Source of the DNA: Bifidobacterium margollesii
GTDB taxonomy: Bacteria; Actinomycetota; Actinomycetes; Actinomycetales; Bifidobacteriaceae
Direction of reading: 5' to 3'
Assembly (NCBI RefSeq): GCF_002860355.1
Contig: NZ_NMWU01000026.1
Location: forward strand, 1-64,000
Length of the DNA stretch: 64,000 bases
Under the pieces are notes generated by a model. It saw only the letters and a list, made by a program, of their open reading frames with translations. It had not been told where the DNA came from and did not search any database. Below, in pieces: positions 17,100 to 25,506 of the stretch (positions are counted from its first letter, which is position 1; every line of letters starts with the position of its first letter). Both the position numbers and the translations under genes were made by a program.

Positions 17100-18353
17100 T
17101 CAGCGGGTGTTGCCGTAGGAGCGGAAGAACACCCCCATCAGTGTTACGTATATCACACCCACGGTCATCACCAGGATCGCACCGAGCTGCATACCCATCA
17201 TGTCGGAGGCCAGACCCATCAGCGGCGGGAAGATCGCGCCGCCGATCAGGCCGATCATCATCAGACCGGAAACCTCGTTCTGCCGCTGGGGCAGGTGCAG
17301 CAGGCCGGTGGTGAGCATGATCGAGAACACGTTCGCATTGCCAAGGCCCACGCAGGCCAGACCGGCGTAGGCCAGCCACACCGGCATGCCGTCAAGGCCG
17401 GAGAACAGCAGGAAGCACACCGACGAGGCCGCCATCAGGCCGCCGCACACGCGCAGCATGGCCTTGCGGCTGAACCGTTGCAGCAGCACCGAGCCGGACA
17501 GACAGCCGAGCGTGCGGAAGGCGAAGTAGACGCTGGTGGCGCCGCCGGCGACTTCGAGACCGATCGAGGAATGCTCCATCAGGATCTTCGGCGCGGTGGC
17601 GTTGATACCCACGTCCACGCCCACATGGCACACGATGCCGAGGAAGCACAGCAGGATCACCGGGTTCCTCAGCAGCGCGAAGCAGTCGGCCACGCTGGTA
17701 TGGCCGGAATCGGGCGCGTTCTCGTTGATCTCGTCGAATTTGAGCATCACGAAGGAGAGGATGGCCACCACCAGATAGATGGGGTACAGCAGCCACCACC
17801 TGCCGAACATCATGGCCGCCCAGCCTGCGATCAGCGGGGCGATGAACGAGGCGATGGCCTTGACGAACTGTCCGAAGGTGAGCATGCCGGCGAGTTTTTC
17901 GTCATGGGCGAGGTTGCCGACGAGCGGGTTGAGGGAAACCTGCATGAAGGTGTTGCCCACGCCGAGCAGACAGAAGGAGACGATGATGAACGCCAGCTGG
18001 GCGGGCTTGGCGGGGATCAGATAGCCGATGATCGGCAGCAGGCAGCCGAGCGCGGTGATGGCGATGCTGACGAGCACCGTGTGGCGGCGGCCGATGCGGT
18101 TCATCAGCATGCCGGCCGGAACGGAAAGCACCAGGAACCAGAAGAAGGTCATGGTGGTGAAGATGTTGCTCACCGAATCGGAAAGTCCGAAGTCGGACTG
18201 CACGTAGTTCGATGCGGTGCCGACCAGATCGACGAAGCCCATCACGAAGAACGACATCAGGACGGGTACGAGTACGGTGAAGGGCGCATTGCCGAGCCTG
18301 TCGGCTTCTACGGCCTCGACCTCTTCGGAGGTCATGGACTGAGAGGTGCTCAT
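17100..18353 (-). CDS. MFS sugar permease, FucP-like
   Basis: 417 residues with about 12 membrane helices. The N-terminal half has the FucP-group look: PVLMSFFVMGFVDLVGTAS, then FFWFLVLSVPAGMLMNRIGRRHT, the loop motif between helices 2 and 3. Likely a proton/sugar symporter, perhaps for fucose or a related hexose; the substrate is not shown. ATG 18353 begins MSTSQSMTSEE after an AGAAGAGAG site; the longer frame upstream lacks a start signal. It is a single gene between repeats/terminator upstream and the divergent-looking spacer to the DUF5648 operon. Confidence 0.88.
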   Translation of the reverse strand: MSTSQSMTSEEVEAVEADRLGNAPFTVLVPVLMSFFVMGFVDLVGTASNYVQSDFGLSDSVSNIFTTMTFFWFLVLSVPAGMLMNRIGRRHTVLVSIAITALGCLLPIIGYLIPAKPAQLAFIIVSFCLLGVGNTFMQVSLNPLVGNLAHDEKLAGMLTFGQFVKAIASFIAPLIAGWAAMMFGRWWLLYPIYLVVAILSFVMLKFDEINENAPDSGHTSVADCFALLRNPVILLCFLGIVCHVGVDVGINATAPKILMEHSSIGLEVAGGATSVYFAFRTLGCLSGSVLLQRFSRKAMLRVCGGLMAASSVCFLLFSGLDGMPVWLAYAGLACVGLGNANVFSIMLTTGLLHLPQRQNEVSGLMMIGLIGGAIFPPLMGLASDMMGMQLGAILVMTVGVIYVTLMGVFFRSYGNTR

Positions 18354-18579
18354 GTATTGCTCTCTTCTCTTCGGTTTCCGTGATTCCGCAGCCTCGGATT
18401 CCGGGCTTCCGATCCGTCGGATCATTGCGGAACGTATGGTAGATATGATGCCGGCATTGCCTGCCTTCAACCTCGACTGCCCAATGGGCACAAGGGTTTA
18501 CGCAGTAAAGCCGTCAATCGATTAACGGAGTTTATTAATAGAACGTTCAAACCGCAAATCGACACACCGAAAACGAAAA

Positions 18580-18599
18580 GACCCCGCCGAAGCGGGGTC
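18580..18599 (-). terminator. Terminator downstream of lysS and repeats
   Basis: GACCCCGC (18580-18587), loop CGAA, GCGGGGTC (18592-18599); TTTTCGTTTT follows on the minus strand. It lies 270 bases beyond the lysS stop, after the repeat cluster, so the repeats would be transcribed as the 3' UTR of lysS. Confidence 0.85.
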
Positions 18600-18683
18600 C
18601 ATATGAAAAGGCAGACGATCATATCGAATGGATGAGAACCGGGGGCGCCTTACCTCACCGGTAAGATCATCCGCGAGTTCACC

Positions 18684-18824
18684 GATCACCTCATCAGTCA
18701 GCCTACGGCTGCCAGCTTCCCCTCAAGGGGAAGCCTTTTTCTTGCCTTCCCCGTAGGCTGAGCCTTTTTCTTGCCTTCCCCTTGAGGGGAAGGTGGCCGG
18801 CGACAGCCGGACGGATGAGGTGAT
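18684..18824. repeat. Double-hairpin intergenic repeat, cluster A (inverted pair)
   Basis: Two facing copies of a repeat: 18684-18733 (CACCTCATCAGTC, small hairpin, GCTTCCCC hairpin) and its mirror 18773-18824. Between them GCCTTTTTCTTGCCTTCCCC occurs twice, at 18733-18752 and 18762-18781. The gap 18354-18867 holds only this cluster, the terminator at 18580 and a 14-base copy of the lysS end (18841-18854 and 18867-18880). Confidence 0.85.
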
Positions 18825-18867
18825 CATCAGAGATCACTCCGTCAGGCGACCAGCAGCGTTCGCCGCG

Positions 18868-20562
18868 TCAGGCGACCAGCGGCTTGACCAGCGGGAAGGT
18901 GATGGTTTCGCGAATCGTGGCACCGGTGAGCGCGATGAGCAGTCGGTCGATGCCCATGCCCATACCGCCGGCCGGGGGCATGCCCACGCCGAGGGCCTCG
19001 AGGAAGTCCTCGTCGATGTCGCAGGCCTCCTCATCGCCGGCGAGCGCATCCTTGGCCTGAGCCACAAAACGCTCACGCTGCACGACCGGATCGTTGAGCT
19101 CGGAGTAGCCGGTGGCCAGCTCGAATCCGCGCACGTAGAGATCCCACTTCTCCACCACGCCGGGCTTGGTGCGGTGGCCCTTGACCAGCGGGGAGGTCTC
19201 GACCGGGAAGTCGCGCACGAAGGTGGGTTCGTAGAGCTTGTCCTCGTAGAAGTGCTCCCACAGGTGTTCGACGAGCTTGCCGTGGTTCTCCACGTCGTCG
19301 CGTTCCACACCGAGCTTGTCGGCGATTTCACCGAGGTGCTCCACGGAGGTGCCGGGGCTGTCGGGGCCGCCGTTGGGCACGATCTCCTCGCCGAGGGCCT
19401 CGGAGAGGGAGCCGTACATGCTCATCGTCTTCCATTCGCCGCCGAAGTCGTATTCGGTGCCGTCGAGCAGCGTCACCTTGTAGGAGCCGAACACGTCCTT
19501 GGCGGTCTTCTGCACCAGTTCCTTGACCAGCTGGCCGATGGTGTCGTAGGTGCCGTAGGCCTGATACGCCTCAACCATGGTGAATTCGGGGGCGTGCGTG
19601 GCGTCGACGCCTTCGTTGCGGAAGTCGCGGTTGATTTCGAACACGCGGTCGATGCCGCCGACGAGGCAGCGCTTGAGGAACAGCTCGGGGGCGATGCGCA
19701 GGTAGAGGTCGAGGTCGAAGGCGTTCATGTGCGTGGTGAACGGACGGGCCGCGGCGCCGCCGTGCACTGTCTGCAGCATCGGGGTCTCCACCTCGATGAA
19801 GTCGTGATCGTCGAAGGTGCGGCGCAGTGATGCCACGGCCTTGGAACGGTTGCGCACCATGTTGCGGATCTTCTCGTCCGCGATCATGCCGATGTACGGC
19901 TTGCGAGTGCGGGTGTCCTCGTTGAGCTCCTTATGCAGGGCGGGCAGCGGCTGCAGCGCCTTGGAGGCGATGGACCATTCGGTGGCGAACACGGAAAGCT
20001 CGCCGGTCTTGGAGGCGATCACGCGACCGCGGATGTACAGGTGGTCGCCGAGGTCGACAAGCTGCTTGAACTGCTTGAGCGAATCGGCACCGATCTCACG
20101 CTTGGAGATCATGCCCTGGATCTTCGTGCCGTCGCCTGCGGAAAGCTGCACGAAGCACAGGCCGCCGGCGTTGCGCAGGAACAGCACGCGACCGGCGATG
20201 CCGACCACGTCTTCGGTCTCCTCGCCGGCTTCGAGCTTGCCGTCGTACTTGGCGCGCACCTCTTCGATGGTGGCGGTGACGTCGAGGTGCACCGGGTAGG
20301 GGGCGAGGCCGGAGTTGAGCATCAGGGCGCGCTTGGCCACACGCATCTGCACCTGCTCGGAATGGCCGAGCGGGCCGAATTCCTTGCCGGAGGGATCGAT
20401 GGCGTCGTCCAGGGAGGAACCGTTCCTCACGCGCTCGGTGATGGCGGCGTCCTGCCTGAGCAGCATTTCGGCTCGTTCGACGGTGGTCATGTGCGGGGTG
20501 GCGGATTCCTGTTCGGTCTCGGAGGAATCGGCCGTGGCGGTATTCTCAATCGACTCAGTCAT
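18868..20562 (-). CDS. lysS: Lysyl-tRNA synthetase, class II
   Basis: Charges tRNA-Lys. 564 residues: an extra N-terminal extension of about 70 residues, an OB-fold anticodon domain (about 95-220, with VGIAGRVLFLRNAGGLCFVQL), and a class II catalytic core with motif 1 (FIEVETPMLQ), motif 2 (FEINRDFRNEGVDATHAPEFTM, shown in two parts: FEINRDFRNEG and THAPEFTM) and motif 3 (GGMGMGIDRLLIALTG). It carries the usual GGAAARPF and RIAPELFLKR segments. Start ATG 20562. The 3' end is followed by a 14-base duplicate of its last codons and then the repeat cluster. Confidence 0.97.
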   Translation of the reverse strand: MTESIENTATADSSETEQESATPHMTTVERAEMLLRQDAAITERVRNGSSLDDAIDPSGKEFGPLGHSEQVQMRVAKRALMLNSGLAPYPVHLDVTATIEEVRAKYDGKLEAGEETEDVVGIAGRVLFLRNAGGLCFVQLSAGDGTKIQGMISKREIGADSLKQFKQLVDLGDHLYIRGRVIASKTGELSVFATEWSIASKALQPLPALHKELNEDTRTRKPYIGMIADEKIRNMVRNRSKAVASLRRTFDDHDFIEVETPMLQTVHGGAAARPFTTHMNAFDLDLYLRIAPELFLKRCLVGGIDRVFEINRDFRNEGVDATHAPEFTMVEAYQAYGTYDTIGQLVKELVQKTAKDVFGSYKVTLLDGTEYDFGGEWKTMSMYGSLSEALGEEIVPNGGPDSPGTSVEHLGEIADKLGVERDDVENHGKLVEHLWEHFYEDKLYEPTFVRDFPVETSPLVKGHRTKPGVVEKWDLYVRGFELATGYSELNDPVVQRERFVAQAKDALAGDEEACDIDEDFLEALGVGMPPAGGMGMGIDRLLIALTGATIRETITFPLVKPLVA

Positions 20563-20653
20563 ATCAGTACAGTGTAGCGATGCGGCGATACAGCCCGTCC
20601 GCTATGTCAACAGCCCTCTCCCCCACGGTTTTCCAATGCGACACGCCGCATTT

Positions 20654-20681
20654 TTGCCGGGTTTACGAATCCGTGTATTAT
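20654..20681 (+). promoter_or_regulatory. tRNA-Pro promoter
   Basis: TTGCCG (20654-20659), 16 bases, TATTAT (20676-20681), ending 14 bases before the tRNA. Confidence 0.75.
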
Positions 20682-20695
20682 CTATCGAGGTTTTA

Positions 20696-20772
<77 letters not shown>

Positions 20773-20776
20773 GTTA

Positions 20777-20802
20777 CCCCGCTCATTGCGAGCAGGGTTT
20801 TT
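20777..20802 (+). terminator. tRNA-Pro terminator
   Basis: CCCGCTC and GAGCAGGG form a 7-bp stem with one bulged A, followed by TTTTT. After it, to 21045, no gene is seen. Confidence 0.8.
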
Positions 20803-21045
20803 CATTATGCATTGGCAATTCATTGGCAGAACCATTCATCAACGACCCGAAAACGTCCTCTTCATGATCGGTTTCGCCAATTAACCCAGATGCCACCAAG
20901 TATGGCCAGTCAGGCCATCGAGCAACATCTCCGCCAATGGCCCCGAGTGTCCCGACCGCCGCATTATCATGTTGCGGTCAAACGATGCTCACAGCATTCC
21001 ACGCAATTCAATTACCATAACAACGGAGCATACGAAGAGCAGAAT

Positions 21046-22233
21046 ATGAAGAAGAGTCTTATCGCGCTGGCGTTCGGAGCCTTCGCCCTCGGTGCCGCGG
21101 AATTCGTCATGATGGGCATTCTCTCGCAGACCGCTCACGACATGGGCGTCACGATCCCACAGGCGGGCCACTATATCTCCGCCTATGCGATCGGCGTGTG
21201 CATCGGCACGCTGATCCTGGTGTTCGGCCGCCGTACTCCCCCGAAGAACCTCATCATCCTGTTCATGGTGCTGGTGGTCGTGGGCAACACCATGTCGGCG
21301 TTCTCCACCGGCAACATCATGCTGATCGTCGCCCGATTCATCTCCGGCCTGCCGCACGGCGCGTTCTTCGGCACAGCCACGCTGATCGCCAAAACCGTGG
21401 CCGACAAGGGCAAGGAGGCGCAGGCCGTCTCCGCGATGGTCACCGGCCAGACCATCGCCAACATGCTCGGCGTTCCCGCCGGCACCATGCTGGGCGAATT
21501 CCTCTCCTGGCGCCTCGCCTTCGGCGTGCTCGCCGCATGGGCCGCGGTGACCATCATGCTCGCATTGCTGTGGATCCCGCAGATCCCCGCCGTGCCCGAC
21601 AAGGGCCTCGCCGGGCAGTTCCAGTTCCTGAAGAAGCGCGGCCCTTGGATGATTCTGGCCGCGGTGTTCCTCGGCAATGGCGGCGTGTTCTGCTGGTGGA
21701 GCTACGTTTCCCCGTGGCTGACCGGCGTGGGCGGATTCCCCTCCGGCTTCGTGCCCGTACTGATGATGCTGGCCGGTTTCGGCATGGTCGTCGGCGGTCT
21801 GATCGGCGGCAAGGTCTGCGACTCCTGGCGTTATGCCGGCACCGCGGCGCTCGGTCAGGGGATTTCCATGATCGGCCTGCTGGTGATCTTCCTCGTGCCG
21901 GGCGGCAACCTGCCGTGCGCGATTCTTACGTTCTGGGTGGCGTTCGGCCTGTTCTTCATCTCCTCACCCCAGCAGCTGCTGATGGCGAACGCCGGCAAGG
22001 GCGGCGGTGAGCTGATCGGCGGCGCAACCGTGCAGGTGGCGTTCAACTTCGGCAACGCGGTCGGTTCGATGATCGGCGGAGCGGCGCTGAACGCCAGCGG
22101 CATGAACTACCACTACCCCGCTCTGGCCGGCGTGCCGCTGGCACTGCTGTCGGTGATCTGCCTCGTCACGTATTCGATGAGGCATGAATCCAACACCGGC
22201 GCATACGAGCGGATGCGCAAGATTGAGGTGTGA
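21046..22233 (+). CDS. MFS efflux transporter, AraJ-like
   Basis: 395 residues, about 12 membrane helices. The N-terminus LALAFGAFALGAAEFVMMGIL, with a membrane-embedded Glu, and IPQAGHYISAYAIGVCIG are typical of the AraJ/DHA1 group of drug- or sugar-efflux MFS proteins. The motif-C-like segment NMLGVPAGTMLGEFLSWR in helix 5 is that of antiporters. Substrate unknown. ATG 21046 (MKKSLIALAF) is chosen over longer in-frame sequence, which runs back into the tRNA region; the ribosome site is weak. Confidence 0.9.
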   Translation: MKKSLIALAFGAFALGAAEFVMMGILSQTAHDMGVTIPQAGHYISAYAIGVCIGTLILVFGRRTPPKNLIILFMVLVVVGNTMSAFSTGNIMLIVARFISGLPHGAFFGTATLIAKTVADKGKEAQAVSAMVTGQTIANMLGVPAGTMLGEFLSWRLAFGVLAAWAAVTIMLALLWIPQIPAVPDKGLAGQFQFLKKRGPWMILAAVFLGNGGVFCWWSYVSPWLTGVGGFPSGFVPVLMMLAGFGMVVGGLIGGKVCDSWRYAGTAALGQGISMIGLLVIFLVPGGNLPCAILTFWVAFGLFFISSPQQLLMANAGKGGGELIGGATVQVAFNFGNAVGSMIGGAALNASGMNYHYPALAGVPLALLSVICLVTYSMRHESNTGAYERMRKIEV

Positions 22234-22383
22234 TGTGGGAAACCTCACAGCCCTTTTGTGATCGAAGCTCCTTTTCATATGCCCTCAACCGCCTAGACTG
22301 AATGAAGATTGGGCAGTGTCGACAATGCAAACGTCGATACCGCGACGCGGCCGTGCGTTGCGGACGATGAAACGAGGATCAAT

Positions 22384-24504
22384 ATGAGCGCTTTCGATGT
22401 CAACGGGTTTCTGAAGGGTCTGGATGCGATCTTCTCCGCGCATGACGCGGCGACGAAGGCCGAGCCATACCTGTTGGATGCGCTGAGCCGTGCGCGCGAG
22501 GCGCAGGACGACGGCGCCCAGCTCACCGTGATCAACGAGCTGCTGGGATTCTACCGTTCGCAGGGTCGGCACGCCGACAACCTGCCGCTGGTGAAGGAGT
22601 CGCTGGATCTGGCGAAACGCATGGGCCTTGAGGGCAGCGACGCGTGGGCCACCACGCTGATCAACGCGGCCACCGCCACGCGCGCGGCCGGCAGGTACGA
22701 CGACGCCGAACAGCTGTATCGGCAGGCATTGGAATCCAGTGAGAAGACGCTGGCGCCCACGGACCGCCGGCTCGCCGCGCTGCACAACAACCTTTCCATT
22801 CTGTATTCGGAGACGAACCGGTACGACGAGGCGGAATCCGAACTGCGTGAGGCGCTGCGGATTCTGGAGTCCTCCAGCGTCAACGCCACGGAGGATGTGG
22901 ACGTGGCATCCACCCACACGAATCTGGCGCTGATTCTGATGAACGAGAACCGTGACGACGAGGCACTGAAGCATGCGGCCGAGGCGCTGCGCATCTACCG
23001 GCGCGGCCATCTGGAGAACAGCGCGCATTTCGCCTCGGCGCTGGCCGGCTATGCGCAGGCCTGCTTCCACGCGGGCGATCTGGCGAACGCGGTTCGCGCC
23101 TACCGCAAGTCGTTGGCGGTGATCGAGGAATGCTACGGCCACAACGACTATTACGCCATCACCAAGGAGAATCTCGAAGGCGCAGAACAGGCCGCAGCCA
23201 AGGCCGGTGTGACCGTTCCCGCCGACGACGGTTCGGATTTCTGGGATGCCGAGGGCTCTCGATTCGCGGATGACTCCCAGACCGCCACCAAGATCGCCGG
23301 AGCGGCCCAGTCGTTCGACTGGCATATCCAGCCTGAGGATCAGGCGATGACCTCGTCGGCGGCACAGGCGGGTCCGGGCGCGAACCACACCGATTCCACG
23401 GCGAACGTCGGCGGGGCCGGTACGGCCACCACGCCGACATCCTCCCCCGCAACCCAGTCCTCCCCCGCAGCCCGCCCGGACATCACCGGTCTGGCCTTGG
23501 CGAAACAGTACTGGCTTAACTGCGGCAAGCCGATGATCGCGGACCGATACCCCGAATATCAGGGACGGATCGCGGCCGGTCTGGTGGGTCACGGTTCGGA
23601 ATGCTACGGATTCGACGATTCGATCTCCCAGGATCACGATTTCGGCCCGCGATTCTGCCTGTGGCTCACCGATGACGATTACGCCGCGATCGGCGAACAG
23701 CTGCAGCATGATTACGAGACGCTGTTGCCGAAGGAGTTCATGGGATTCACGGTGAAGAACGCCGACTCCTCCACGCCGCGCGCGCAGGGGGCCTCACGAC
23801 GTGAGGGCGTGTTCTCCGTGGGCGGTTTCTTCGAAGGCATCACCGGATACCGCGAGGCGCCGGGCGACGACCCCGCCAAGGCGCACGAATGGCTGCTGCT
23901 GGACGAGGCCACGCTGGCCGCGGCGACGAACGGTCAGATCTTCGCCGATCCGCTGGGATTGTTCTCGAAGACCCGTCAGGGATTCAAGTCCATGCCCAAC
24001 GATGTGCGGATCGCATTGATCTCCCGACGTCTGGGCATGATCTCCCAAGCCGGGCAGTACAACTTCCCCCGCATGATCGAACGCGGCGACGGCGCGGCTG
24101 CATGGCTGTCGATCAACGAGTTCGTCAAGGCCGTCTCGTCGTTCGTGTTCCTGCTCAACGAGCCGATCACCGTGGGGTACCTGCCGTACTACAAGTGGCA
24201 GTTCGCCGCGCTGCGCAAGCTCAGCCGCGGCATGTTCACGCGCATGAGCGATGCGTGCGAACAGCTGGAGAGCGTGCTGCGGCTTTCGTCGGCGGCCTGC
24301 TTCGGCGGTGCCGGATTCGGCGAGGGCGGCAAGGGCGCGGGACCGGCCGTGGACGCCATCAACCAGACCATCGAGCATATCTGCGACGAGGTGGTCAAGG
24401 AACTCAGGCGCGACGGACTGACCCGCAGCGACGAGCGGTTCCTCGAATGGCAGCGGCCCTACGTGGAGGAGCGGATCGCCAACCCCTGGCTGAAAAGCCT
24501 GTAG
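22384..24504 (+). CDS. TPR-repeat protein fused to DUF4037 nucleotidyltransferase-like domain
   Basis: 706 residues, cytoplasmic. Residues about 30-265 form five or six tetratricopeptide repeats (for example RYDDAEQLYRQALESSE and GDLANAVRAYRKSLAVIEE). A Thr/Ser/Ala/Pro-rich linker (about 285-365) leads to DUF4037 (about 370-706). Near 402 the segment GHGSECYGFDDSISQDHDF resembles the GS...DSxxDxD metal site of nucleotidyltransferases. The family has no known function; a transfer of nucleotides to a protein or RNA is a reasonable guess from the motif. ATG 22384 has ACGAGGATC upstream. It is followed 86 bases later by DUF4125, and such pairs recur in my memory of actinobacterial and clostridial genomes. 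Confidence 0.85.
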   Translation: MSAFDVNGFLKGLDAIFSAHDAATKAEPYLLDALSRAREAQDDGAQLTVINELLGFYRSQGRHADNLPLVKESLDLAKRMGLEGSDAWATTLINAATATRAAGRYDDAEQLYRQALESSEKTLAPTDRRLAALHNNLSILYSETNRYDEAESELREALRILESSSVNATEDVDVASTHTNLALILMNENRDDEALKHAAEALRIYRRGHLENSAHFASALAGYAQACFHAGDLANAVRAYRKSLAVIEECYGHNDYYAITKENLEGAEQAAAKAGVTVPADDGSDFWDAEGSRFADDSQTATKIAGAAQSFDWHIQPEDQAMTSSAAQAGPGANHTDSTANVGGAGTATTPTSSPATQSSPAARPDITGLALAKQYWLNCGKPMIADRYPEYQGRIAAGLVGHGSECYGFDDSISQDHDFGPRFCLWLTDDDYAAIGEQLQHDYETLLPKEFMGFTVKNADSSTPRAQGASRREGVFSVGGFFEGITGYREAPGDDPAKAHEWLLLDEATLAAATNGQIFADPLGLFSKTRQGFKSMPNDVRIALISRRLGMISQAGQYNFPRMIERGDGAAAWLSINEFVKAVSSFVFLLNEPITVGYLPYYKWQFAALRKLSRGMFTRMSDACEQLESVLRLSSAACFGGAGFGEGGKGAGPAVDAINQTIEHICDEVVKELRRDGLTRSDERFLEWQRPYVEERIANPWLKSL

Positions 24505-24590
24505 CGGATGGCACCAAGTCCGCCGCGAACGAACGACGAGACGATGCATGGCAGCGAAACGAAACAGCAAGACGAAACCGAGGAAACGGT

Positions 24591-25301
24591 ATGACGACAT
24601 CACCCAGCAACAATGAAGCGGACAAGGCCGCAACCGAAGACACCCATATTCTCAGCAGGACCCTCTGGTACGACACTCCGGAGGACGTGAACGATCAGGC
24701 GCACAAATCCGAGCTGATCGTGCGACACGAATGGTCGCAGTTCCAGCAGGTGAACAATCAGGGAGGCCGCGCCAACTGCCAGGGCAACTGGCCCACCTTC
24801 CATCAGATGCGGCTGAGTCAGTTCCTCACCTGGCGTCTGGAGATGCTCGACAGCTACGCCGAGGATCTCGACGATGCCGATGCCACCGGCCGCAATCTGC
24901 TCACCGAAAAGTACGCCCGCATGATGGAGTCCACCGAGCCGGAGCGGTATCACACCGAGCTGGAGCCCCACATGCCGAAGCTGGAACCGGAGCGCGTGAA
25001 GGCGCAGGAGGCGGTGATCGCGCAGCAGGTGGCATGGGCGCGGGACTTCCGCGAGCACTTCCCGAAGCTCGGCGAGGCGATGCGCGTGCTGACCACCGAC
25101 GAGGACGTGATCGGCACCACGTCGTTCGAAACCTATCTGCGCGGCGAGCTCGGCACGTATTCGAACCGCACGTTCGCGATGTACGCGCAGATGATCGTGG
25201 ATCTGACCGGTGCGGGCGTCAATCTCACCGAGGAGACGCTGCGGCTCACGGTGTCGTTGGGCGGGTTCTCATCGCTTGAGGAGGCCGAGGCCGCCCAGTG
25301 A
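24591..25301 (+). CDS. DUF4125 family protein
   Basis: 236 residues, soluble, no signal. The family core starts at about 40 with ELIVRHEWSQFQQVNNQGG, then NWPTFHQMRLSQFLTW, LLTEKYARMMEST, and near the end TSFETYLRGELGTYSNRTF. These conserved patches match DUF4125, a family without an assigned activity. ATG 24591 has GAGGAAAC just upstream. It lies downstream of the TPR-DUF4037 gene with only 86 bases between, so the two are probably one operon and may act together. Confidence 0.87.
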   Translation: MTTSPSNNEADKAATEDTHILSRTLWYDTPEDVNDQAHKSELIVRHEWSQFQQVNNQGGRANCQGNWPTFHQMRLSQFLTWRLEMLDSYAEDLDDADATGRNLLTEKYARMMESTEPERYHTELEPHMPKLEPERVKAQEAVIAQQVAWARDFREHFPKLGEAMRVLTTDEDVIGTTSFETYLRGELGTYSNRTFAMYAQMIVDLTGAGVNLTEETLRLTVSLGGFSSLEEAEAAQ

Positions 25302-25337
25302 CCTCGTCGCCGCCCGGCGAGGTCGCACCGCCCAGCG

Positions 25338-25364
25338 ATAGGACTTTCCTATATCTGGAATAGG
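25338..25364. promoter_or_regulatory. Operator-like repeats before the gdhA promoter
   Basis: ATAGG (25338-25342), CCTAT (25348-25352), ATAGG (25360-25364): three alternating half-sites ending 2 bases before the -35. The CTAT-N7-ATAG arm pair looks like, but is one base wider than, the corynebacterial AmtR box (CTAT-N6-ATAG). A regulator is inferred only. Confidence 0.5.
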
Positions 25365-25366
25365 TA

Positions 25367-25395
25367 TTCACACACAGGCCCGGTTGCCCTATGAT
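25367..25395 (+). promoter_or_regulatory. gdhA promoter
   Basis: TTCACA (25367-25372), 17 bases, TATGAT (25390-25395). The predicted leader is about 105 bases. Confidence 0.8.
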
Positions 25396-25506
25396 GAGGG
25401 TGTTCATCAAGCAGAGTCCCTCGGCACGCCCGTACGCCCGCCATCACAGTTGACGACCCCGGCGCCGCGGTTGCGTTTCGATTGGCTCATGATCAAGGGA
25501 GAACAT

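Noticed and set aside
17076-18383. Long ORF on the plus strand, 435 codons
   Set aside because: It lies exactly opposite to the MFS permease gene. It is His/Gln/Glu/Ala-rich with no family, which is typical of antisense frames of GC-rich genes.
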